Positions 14,234 through 19,852 of a DNA stretch of 19,852 nucleotides are shown in pieces. Position numbers and translations under genes: made by a program. Below the pieces are notes generated by a model. That model saw only the letters and a list, made by a program, of their open reading frames with translations, made no database searches and was not told the DNA's origin. The stretch is taken from the NCBI GenBank assembly GCA_023253245.1, contig JALRHB010000014.1, forward strand, positions 1 to 19,852, read 5' to 3'. Positions within the stretch are counted from its first letter, which is position 1; the number at the start of each line of letters is the position of its first letter. The DNA comes from Polynucleobacter sp. (GTDB taxonomy: Bacteria; Pseudomonadota; Gammaproteobacteria; Burkholderiales; Burkholderiaceae).

Positions 14234-16024
14234 ATGGCAAAAATGAAAGCGGCAATGGCAGCAGTCTTGGTCATGGAGAAAGAGGGAGTTACCCAAGCTT
14301 TCGGTGTGCCGGGTGCGGCTATCAACCCCTTATATGCTCAAATGAAAGAGCGCCAATCGATTTCTCACGTTCTTGCAAGACACGTTGAAGGTGCCTCGCA
14401 TATGGCTGAGGGGTATACCAGGGCAGCTCCTGGAAACATTGGTGTTTGCTTGGGTACATCTGGCCCTGGTGGTACCGATATGATTACTGGCTTGTACTCG
14501 GCGCAAGCTGACAGCATTCCTATTTTGTGCATTACTGGTCAAGCGCCACGAGCAAAGTTGCACAAAGAAGATTTCCAGGCGGTTGATATTGCATCAATTG
14601 CCAAGCCACTGACTAAGATGGCAGTTACTGTTTTAGAGCCCGCATTGGTGCCGCGTGTTTTTCAGCAAGCATTCCATTTGATGCGCTCAGGTCGTCCTGG
14701 CCCAGTATTGATTGATTTACCAATCGACGTTCAGATGGCTGAAATCGAGTTTGATATTGATACTTACGAGTCATTGCCTGCTTATAAACCCCAGGCTAGT
14801 CGCAAGCAAATTGAAAAAGCATTAGAAATGCTTAATGAATCTGAAAATCCACTCATTGTCTCTGGCGGCGGCGTTATTAATGCAGATGCATCAGATCTAT
14901 TGGTTCAATTTGCAGAGCTCACTGGAATCCCAGTCATTCCGACCCTGATGGGTTGGGGTAGCATTCCTGATAATCATCCGCTGATGGCGGGTATGGTTGG
15001 CTTACAAACCTCACATCGTTATGGCAATGCAACCATGCTGGCGAGTGATTTTGTATTGGGTATCGGTAATCGTTGGGCAAATCGCCATACCGGTTCCACT
15101 GAGGTGTATTGCAAAGGACGTAAGTTCATACACGTAGACATCGAGCCTACACAGATCGGCAGAATATTTACTCCAGACTACGGCATTGTTTCCGATGCTA
15201 AGGCAGCGCTCGCGCTATTCGTTGAAGTTGCTGCTGAGATGAAGAAAGCGGGCAAGCTCAAGGATCGCAGTAAATGGGCGGCAGAGTGTTTGGCTCGAAA
15301 AAATTCAATCGAGTATCAGCGAAAGACAAATTTCAACCAGTCTCCTATGAAGCCACAACGTGTATATCAGGAGATGGTGCAAACTTTTGGCGAAGACGTT
15401 ACTTATGTAAGTACCATTGGTTTATCTCAGATCGCTGGCGCTCAGTTCTTAAAAGTATTTAAACCACGACATTGGATTAACTGTGGACAGGCTGGCCCTT
15501 TGGGTTGGACGGTTCCTGCTGCTTTGGGTGTCAGAGCTGCAGACCCTTCCAGAAAAATCGTAGCCTTATCTGGTGACTATGACTTCCAATTCATGATTGA
15601 AGAGTTGGCTGTAGGTGCGCAATTTAAGTTGCCATTCATTCAAGTGCTTGTTAATAACAGTTACCTTGGGTTAATTCGTCAAGCACAACGTGGTTTTGAT
15701 ATGGACTACTGTGTGCAACTTGCTTTTGATAACGTCAATATTCCGGAGAGTGCTGGAATTGTCAAAGGATATGGCGTTGATCATGTTAAGGTGGTTGAGG
15801 GGCTTGGTTGTAAAGCCATTCGTGTTGAAAAAGAGGAGCAATTAGCACCCGCCATTGCTCAGGCAGAAGCGTGGATCGCTGAACACAAAGTGCCGGTTGT
15901 GATTGAAGTCATATTAGAGCGCGTAACTAATATTGCGATGGGCACCGAGATTGATAATATTAACGAGTTCGAGCCTTTGGCAAAATCAATTGAAGACGCT
16001 CCAGTTGCTGTATTGCAATCCTAA
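14234..16024 (+). CDS. gcl: Glyoxylate carboligase (tartronate-semialdehyde synthase)
   Basis: A thiamine-diphosphate enzyme joining two glyoxylate into tartronate semialdehyde plus CO2. I choose ATG 14234, which has AGGAG eight bases upstream and gives 596 residues, close to E. coli Gcl (593); an ATG at 14201 in frame lacks such a site. Decisive for Gcl over acetolactate synthase is Val51 in ARHVEGASHMAEGYTRA, where almost all relatives have the catalytic Glu. The ThDP motif GDYDF...NN lies in the C-terminal third (LSGDYDFQFMIEELAVG, then VLVNNSYLG). The gene heads the gcl-hyi-glxR operon and is divergent from a LysR regulator. Sampled GC is about 40-45%, lower than in the two downstream genes. 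Confidence 0.97.
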   Translation: MAKMKAAMAAVLVMEKEGVTQAFGVPGAAINPLYAQMKERQSISHVLARHVEGASHMAEGYTRAAPGNIGVCLGTSGPGGTDMITGLYSAQADSIPILCITGQAPRAKLHKEDFQAVDIASIAKPLTKMAVTVLEPALVPRVFQQAFHLMRSGRPGPVLIDLPIDVQMAEIEFDIDTYESLPAYKPQASRKQIEKALEMLNESENPLIVSGGGVINADASDLLVQFAELTGIPVIPTLMGWGSIPDNHPLMAGMVGLQTSHRYGNATMLASDFVLGIGNRWANRHTGSTEVYCKGRKFIHVDIEPTQIGRIFTPDYGIVSDAKAALALFVEVAAEMKKAGKLKDRSKWAAECLARKNSIEYQRKTNFNQSPMKPQRVYQEMVQTFGEDVTYVSTIGLSQIAGAQFLKVFKPRHWINCGQAGPLGWTVPAALGVRAADPSRKIVALSGDYDFQFMIEELAVGAQFKLPFIQVLVNNSYLGLIRQAQRGFDMDYCVQLAFDNVNIPESAGIVKGYGVDHVKVVEGLGCKAIRVEKEEQLAPAIAQAEAWIAEHKVPVVIEVILERVTNIAMGTEIDNINEFEPLAKSIEDAPVAVLQS

Positions 16025-16050
16025 GACTTACTTTTAACCCAAGGACCCCC

Positions 16051-16848
16051 ATGCCTCGCTTTGCTGCCAACCTCACAATGCTGTTTACCGAGCAGCCTTT
16101 CTTAGAGCGCTTTGCGCTCGCTAAGTTAGGCGGCTTTACAGCAGTGGAGTTTCTCTTTCCCTATGCCTTTGCTGCTGCCGATATTAAAGCGGCTTTAGAT
16201 CAAAATGCCTTGAAGCTGGTTTTGCATAACTTACCTGCTGGTAATTGGGAGGCCGGGGAGAGGGGCATTGCCTGCCATCCTGATCGGGTAGCCGAGTTTC
16301 GCGCTGGAGTAGCCAAAGCCATTGAGTATGCCCAGATCCTGGGGGTGCCCCAGCTCAACTGCTTAGCCGGTATTACCCCAGCAGGGGCCAATCCGCAGTT
16401 GGTGCACGATACCCTGGTGGCTAACTTGCAATACGCCGCTAGCGAACTGCACCAGGCCGGCCTCAAGCTCTTGATCGAACCGATTAATACCTTTGATATC
16501 CCTGGGTTTTATCTTCATAAAACCGCCCAAGGGATTGCTCTTTTAGATGCGGTAGGGGCCAGCAATGCCTATTTGCAATATGACATCTACCATGCCCAGC
16601 GTATGGAAGGGGAGCTAGGCAATACGATTGAGCGGTATTTTGACCGGATTGGCCATATCCAGCTAGCAGATAACCCTGGGCGTCATGAACCCGGTACTGG
16701 TGAGATCCATTACCCCTATCTCTTTGAGTTACTCGATCGCCTTGGCTATGCGGGCTATATTGGTTGTGAGTACAAGCCCCTCAAAACTACTGAAGCAGGC
16801 TTATCGTGGATGGGGCCTTACGACCAGTCTCATGCCTCAATACCGTAA
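16051..16848 (+). CDS. hyi: Hydroxypyruvate isomerase
   Basis: A 265-residue TIM-barrel isomerase interconverting hydroxypyruvate and tartronate semialdehyde. It shows the family's MPRFAANLTMLF start, HNLPAGNW (59-66) and GERGIACHP (69-77). Catalytic Glu143 in LIEPINTFDIPGFYL and Glu240 in CEYKPL match the positions in E. coli Hyi. AAGGA precedes the ATG, 26 bases after gcl. The gene is visibly richer in G and C (50-57% in 60-base samples) than gcl, a property it shares with glxR. Confidence 0.96.
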   Translation: MPRFAANLTMLFTEQPFLERFALAKLGGFTAVEFLFPYAFAAADIKAALDQNALKLVLHNLPAGNWEAGERGIACHPDRVAEFRAGVAKAIEYAQILGVPQLNCLAGITPAGANPQLVHDTLVANLQYAASELHQAGLKLLIEPINTFDIPGFYLHKTAQGIALLDAVGASNAYLQYDIYHAQRMEGELGNTIERYFDRIGHIQLADNPGRHEPGTGEIHYPYLFELLDRLGYAGYIGCEYKPLKTTEAGLSWMGPYDQSHASIP

Positions 16849-16864
16849 GATGAGGGCTCATTTA

Positions 16865-16882
16865 GGGCGATACCCATCGCCC
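16865..16882 (+). repeat. Intercistronic hairpin between hyi and glxR
   Basis: Perfect 7-bp stem GGGCGAT / ATCGCCC with loop ACCC, 16 bases after the hyi stop and 31 bases before the glxR ATG. There is no T-tract, so full termination is unlikely; mRNA processing or differential stability is more plausible. Confidence 0.55.
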
Positions 16883-16913
16883 ATCAATTTATTAAAAGAT
16901 CAAGGAAGACACT

Positions 16914-17804
16914 ATGAGTAAGCTCAAACTCGGTTTTGTAGGACTAGGCATTATGGGTGCCCCGATGGCAGGACATTTAGTGGCCAGCGGCCATGAGGTG
17001 TATGTCAATACCCGTAGTCAAGTCCCCCCAGAGATTGCCAATAGTGCGGCGATTGTTTGCACTAGCCCAGCAGAAGTAGCACGCCAAGCTGACATCATCA
17101 TCACCATGCTGCCTGATACCCCCGATGTGGAAAAAGTCCTCTTTGGAGAGCAGGGCGTTGCCCAGGGCTTAAGTGCTGGCAAGATCGTGGTCGATATGAG
17201 CTCGATCTCTCCTATTAGCACCCAAGAGTTTGCCAAACGGATCAATGCTCTGGGCTGTGAGTATGTCGATGCGCCTGTCTCAGGTGGCCAGGTAGGGGCC
17301 AAGGCAGCAAGCCTGACCATTATGGTGGGGGCAAGTGAAGCAGCCTTTGCCAAGGTCAAGCCCATTTTTGAGCTCATGGGTAAGAACATTACCTTAGTCG
17401 GTGCCAATGGCGCAGGGCAAATTACCAAAGTAGCCAATCAAATCATTGTGGCGCTCAATATTGAAGCAGTGGCTGAAGCCTTAGTCTTTGCTGCCAAAGC
17501 AGGTGCAGATCCTGCCAAGGTCAGACAAGCCCTCATGGGTGGCTTTGCTAGCTCCAAGATCCTAGAGGTGCATGGTGAGCGCATGATCAATCGCACCTTT
17601 GATCCTGGCTTTAGGATTGAATTGCATCAAAAAGATCTCAACTTAGCCCTCAGTAGCGCTAAAGCCCTAGGGGTGTCTTTACCCAATACCGCCACTGCCC
17701 AAGAACTCTTTAATGCCTGCAGTGCCCATGGTGGCAAAGCCTGGGACCACTCCGCGATGGTCAAGGCACTAGAGAAGCTCGCGAACTTTGAGATGGGGAA
17801 GTAG
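16914..17804 (+). CDS. glxR: Tartronate semialdehyde reductase (2-hydroxy-3-oxopropionate reductase)
   Basis: A 296-residue beta-hydroxyacid dehydrogenase that reduces tartronate semialdehyde to D-glycerate with NAD(P)H. The nucleotide fold GFVGLGIMGAPMAGHL is at 7-22, the substrate-binding DAPVSGG at 119-125, catalytic Lys172 in GQITKVANQ, and the C-terminal FRIELHQKDLNLA signature follows. AAGGAAG precedes the ATG. With gcl and hyi it completes conversion of glyoxylate to glycerate; a glycerate kinase gene is not in this window. It ends the operon before a terminator and shares the elevated GC of hyi. GarR is a near-identical function; gene order favours the glxR name. Confidence 0.95.
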   Translation: MSKLKLGFVGLGIMGAPMAGHLVASGHEVYVNTRSQVPPEIANSAAIVCTSPAEVARQADIIITMLPDTPDVEKVLFGEQGVAQGLSAGKIVVDMSSISPISTQEFAKRINALGCEYVDAPVSGGQVGAKAASLTIMVGASEAAFAKVKPIFELMGKNITLVGANGAGQITKVANQIIVALNIEAVAEALVFAAKAGADPAKVRQALMGGFASSKILEVHGERMINRTFDPGFRIELHQKDLNLALSSAKALGVSLPNTATAQELFNACSAHGGKAWDHSAMVKALEKLANFEMGK

Positions 17805-17837
17805 GGGAATATTAAGTCCCACAGTAATATATATATG

Positions 17838-17870
17838 AGCCTTAGGGTTGACAGCCCTAAGGCTTATTTC
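17838..17870 (+). terminator. Rho-independent terminator of the gcl operon
   Basis: Perfect 10-bp stem AGCCTTAGGG / CCCTAAGGCT (17838-17847, 17855-17864) with loop TTGACAG, followed by a T-rich TATTTCATT. It lies 33 bases after the glxR stop codon. Confidence 0.88.
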
Positions 17871-17943
17871 ATTGGGAGAGTAAGCATTGCGATCGCTCTC
17901 AGTTATTTTAAGTTAAGCAACCATAGTCAAATAAGACTCGTGT

Positions 17944-17957
17944 TTGATGTATATCAA
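17944..17957 (+). promoter_or_regulatory. FNR/Anr box upstream of the DUF1488 gene
   Basis: TTGAT-GTAT-ATCAA matches the FNR/Anr consensus at all ten defined positions, the second such site in this window. Its centre (17950.5) is about 41 bases from 17991; CAAAAT at 17979-17984 is a fair -10 element at exactly that distance, the class II activator arrangement. Confidence 0.8.
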
Positions 17958-18022
17958 GACTTCATTGTTATATGTAGTCAAAATGTCATAGTCTTTTGTA
18001 ATTAAATAAAGTGAGTTCACAT

Positions 18023-18289
18023 ATGAGCCTCCAATTTATTGGCCCTGCACAGGTTTTAGAGGATGGCGATGTTGTTTACCCGGCCATACTCAATGGAAAG
18101 TCTTTGCAATGTACTTTTAGCTATGAGGCTTTGCAAGATTTAGATCCAGACAGTGTAGAGGGTGACTCATTGAAATTATTTGCTAATCACCAACTGAAGT
18201 TATTGTCTATTGCCGAAAAGAAAATATTGGGCGGTCACATTGTTGATGGGGCTGTCCATCTCTTTAGTCATGATTTGATCTTAGACTAA
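18023..18289 (+). CDS. DUF1488-family small protein
   Basis: An 88-residue protein. ATG 18023 is preferred because GTGAG lies eight bases upstream; a GTG start at 18011 would add four residues but has no ribosome-binding site. The sequence (MSLQFIGPAQVLEDGDVVYPAIL, LQCTFSYEALQDL, ending HLFSHDLILD) fits DUF1488, short proteobacterial proteins of unknown function with no membrane segment. It is the first gene after the FNR-type box, so its expression probably rises at low oxygen (inference). The next gene follows after 57 bases without a terminator. Confidence 0.75.
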   Translation: MSLQFIGPAQVLEDGDVVYPAILNGKSLQCTFSYEALQDLDPDSVEGDSLKLFANHQLKLLSIAEKKILGGHIVDGAVHLFSHDLILD

Positions 18290-18346
18290 GTCTTTTCGTA
18301 ATTCTCTTGAATCCATTTCATCATTGTCACCATAGAAAGAAAATAC

Positions 18347-18751
18347 ATGTCATTTAATCACTCAGTTATTTGGATTGACCATCAAGAGGCGCATCTTATT
18401 TATTTCAACCCTACTGCAAGTGAGAGCGAAGTTATTAAGACGAGATCTACTCACAAAAATATCCATCACAAGAGTGGCTCCGTGAGTGGTGCGCATGCAG
18501 GCCCTGATCAGCATTATTTGCATGAAGTCATTCAGGCGGTGAAAGAATCAAAAGAGATTCTAATTGTGGGTCCTGGCTCAGCGAAATTGGAGTTAATGAA
18601 GCATGCAACTAAGCATGACCACGCTATTGCTGAAAAGGTGGTTGGCATTGAGACTGTTGATCACCCCAGCGATGGCCAATTACTAGCTTATGCTAAGAAA
18701 TACTTTGCGCGGGTTGATGCTTTAAAAGGCGATACTGTTATTACTGGTTGA
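18347..18751 (+). CDS. eRF1-domain-like 'translational machinery' protein
   Basis: A 134-residue soluble protein. It opens with SVIWIDHQEAHLIYF, has a histidine-rich stretch at 36-59 (HKNIHHK, AHAGPDQHYLH), and contains ILIVGPGSAKLELMKH (71-86) and ETVDHPSDGQLLAYAKKYF (102-120). These features match a proteobacterial family usually annotated as 'translational machinery protein', related to domain 3 of eukaryotic/archaeal release factor eRF1; its function is unknown, and the name comes from fold similarity only. The histidines could bind metal, but no classic site is evident. It probably belongs to one transcript with the DUF1488 gene and the downstream channels. Confidence 0.7.
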   Translation: MSFNHSVIWIDHQEAHLIYFNPTASESEVIKTRSTHKNIHHKSGSVSGAHAGPDQHYLHEVIQAVKESKEILIVGPGSAKLELMKHATKHDHAIAEKVVGIETVDHPSDGQLLAYAKKYFARVDALKGDTVITG

Positions 18752-18758
18752 TCTATTT

Positions 18759-18780
18759 ATCCCCCTGAAAAATGGGGGAT
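18759..18780 (+). promoter_or_regulatory. Hairpin overlapping the ribosome-binding site of the first channel gene
   Basis: Perfect 7-bp stem ATCCCCC (18759-18765) / GGGGGAT (18774-18780) with loop TGAAAAAT. The right arm is the only Shine-Dalgarno-like sequence ahead of ATG 18790, so folding would hide it. No T-tract follows, arguing against a terminator. Confidence 0.5.
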
Positions 18781-18789
18781 AATTTGATC

Positions 18790-19245
18790 ATGTTGCTAAC
18801 CTTTGCCTTTATAGCCAATACTTTTTTGGCACTCATTGTGATATTGATTCACTATGAAGTTTTATTCCAATTGGATAAACATCTTCCTAAGTTGGCACAC
18901 ATTGCCCCTCGCTTTAAGGTGCTATTGAGTGTTGGGGTAATATTTTTAGCCCATGTTATCGAGATCTGGGTTTTTGCATTGGGTTATTTCACGACATTGC
19001 AATTTCCCCTAATGGGCAGCCTAGTAGGTCAAGCCTCTGGTCATGGTGACTTGTTAGATTGCGCATATCTATCCTTTGTAACCTATACAACCGTAGGGTA
19101 TGGTGAAATCGTAGCGCAAGGTTACTTGAGATACTTAATGGGTGTAGAGGGGCTGATTGGCCTGATTTTAATTACTTGGTCAGCATCCTTCTTATTCATT
19201 GAGATGCAGAAATATTGGACCGCATCCAAGACAGAGAAATGTTAA
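18790..19245 (+). CDS. Two-pore-helix-type potassium channel (Ion_trans_2 family)
   Basis: A 151-residue membrane protein. Hydrophobic segments lie at about 2-22, 44-66 and 115-137, with a pore loop between the last two. The selectivity filter TYTTVGYGE (98-106) is the canonical K+ filter TVGYG. No cytoplasmic RCK/ligand domain is present. The start is uncertain: ATG 18790 has GGGGGA ten bases upstream, whereas in-frame ATG 18772 would add MGDNLI but lacks a ribosome-binding site. Six bases after its stop a second, voltage-gated-type channel gene begins, so the two are probably co-expressed. Potassium conductance is well supported; gating is unknown. Confidence 0.85.
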   Translation: MLLTFAFIANTFLALIVILIHYEVLFQLDKHLPKLAHIAPRFKVLLSVGVIFLAHVIEIWVFALGYFTTLQFPLMGSLVGQASGHGDLLDCAYLSFVTYTTVGYGEIVAQGYLRYLMGVEGLIGLILITWSASFLFIEMQKYWTASKTEKC

Positions 19246-19251
19246 TTTTCT

Positions 19252-19852
19252 ATGGCGACAAATAATCTCTCTCTGAAGCAAAACTTAAGAAAAATTATTT
19301 TTGGTACGGATACGCCTTGGGGCTTACGTTTTGACCAATTTTTGATTTACGCAATTCTGCTGTCATTATTAGTAGTCGTACTTGACAGTATTGAGTCTGT
19401 ATCTAAGGCTTACCATGCAGAGCTAGCCGTTTTCGAATGGTTCTTCACACTCTTATTTACATTTGAATATGTTCTTAGAATTTACTGCGCGCCCAATCGT
19501 AGTAAATATATCTTTAGCTTTTTTGGCCTTATCGATTTATTGGCTGTGCTGCCAACTTATTTGGCCCTGCTATTTCCAGAGTTACATGCATTAATTGATG
19601 TACGGATTCTGCGTTTGATTCGTATTTTCCGAGTTTTCAAATTGACGCAATACATGTCTGAATATCAGCATTTGGCTGATGCCTTGGCGACGAGTAGAAG
19701 AAAGATTATGGTTTTTCTGTCTGTTGTGCTGATGGTCGTAATGGTTATGGGTACCCTAATGTATGTTGTTGAGGGCCCTAGCCACGGATTTACCAGTATT
19801 CCAGTGGCAATTTACTGGGCTATTACCACAATGACTACTGTTGGTTTTGGGG
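19252..19852 (+). CDS. Voltage-gated potassium channel (6TM Ion_trans), 3' end outside window
   Basis: The reading frame opens at ATG 19252 and is still open at the window end (200 residues). S1 is at about 28-46, S2 at 60-78 and S3 at 86-107. A textbook S4 voltage sensor follows, with Arg118, Arg121, Arg124, Arg127 and Lys130 at every third position, then S5 at about 152-174 and the pore, ending in the selectivity filter TMTTVGFG (193-200) exactly where the sequence stops. S6 and the C-terminus are missing from view. This is the layout of bacterial Kv channels such as KvAP. It follows the other channel gene by six bases; no strong ribosome-binding site is visible, so translational coupling is likely. 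Confidence 0.9.
   Translation, partial: MATNNLSLKQNLRKIIFGTDTPWGLRFDQFLIYAILLSLLVVVLDSIESVSKAYHAELAVFEWFFTLLFTFEYVLRIYCAPNRSKYIFSFFGLIDLLAVLPTYLALLFPELHALIDVRILRLIRIFRVFKLTQYMSEYQHLADALATSRRKIMVFLSVVLMVVMVMGTLMYVVEGPSHGFTSIPVAIYWAITTMTTVGFG

Noticed and set aside
16200..16466. Minus-strand 88-residue open frame opposite hyi
   Set aside because: Shadow of a well-supported gene with both catalytic glutamates; no independent coding evidence.
17018..17437. Minus-strand 139-residue open frame
   Set aside because: It is opposite glxR, has no family motifs or ribosome-binding site, and arises from the high-GC codon pattern of glxR.

Overview
The window looks like a betaproteobacterial chromosome, most likely Burkholderiales and possibly a Polynucleobacter-like freshwater lineage. 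This is inferred from gene content (SHP/DHC/cytochrome b operon, CrgA-type LysR regulator, gcl-hyi-glxR operon, ChrR-type double cupin) and moderate GC. No rRNA or species marker is present, so the genus is a guess. I see no CRISPR array, transposase or integrase.

Layout. 1-390: a very AT-rich left edge (28% GC by hand count over 1-300) with the 5' part of a MarC-family membrane protein gene on the minus strand. 391-455: the 3' part of a tRNA-Ile(CAU)-like gene, with broken acceptor and D stems but intact anticodon and T arms, followed by a terminator. This looks like the distal attachment scar of a genomic island lying to the left. 598-2076: tightly packed SHP (oxygen/NO-binding cytochrome c), diheme cytochrome c and membrane cytochrome b561. 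2180-5279: a secreted lipase-like hydrolase and an exported YtcJ-type amidohydrolase. 5286-7499 (minus): a DUF4239 membrane protein and a D-lactate/glycolate-type FAD dehydrogenase. 7650-8303: a double cupin, convergent with dps (8353-8844, minus).

9221-11362: a class III CoA-transferase and an HMG-CoA-lyase-like enzyme, preceded by a perfect 10-10-10 inverted repeat. 11486-11923: a universal stress protein behind a perfect FNR/Anr box. 12093-13109: a ketopantoate-reductase-family protein ending at a strong terminator. 13177-14100 (minus) and 14234-17804 (plus): a LysR regulator divergent from gcl-hyi-glxR. This operon converts two glyoxylate to tartronate semialdehyde and then glycerate, with hydroxypyruvate isomerase alongside. 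An LTTR-type dyad sits between regulator and operon. 18023-19852: DUF1488, an eRF1-like 'translational machinery' protein, and two consecutive potassium-channel genes (2TM/3TM type, then a voltage-gated 6TM type cut by the window end), all behind a second perfect FNR/Anr box.

Functional themes are periplasmic/membrane redox chemistry, C2 and short-chain acid metabolism (glyoxylate, CoA-activated acids), and stress or low-oxygen response (dps, usp, two FNR-type boxes, potassium channels). The least ordinary signals are the tRNA scar with its composition break, the pair of FNR boxes over otherwise unlinked genes, the GC jump inside the gcl operon, and a hairpin that appears to mask the ribosome-binding site of the first channel gene.
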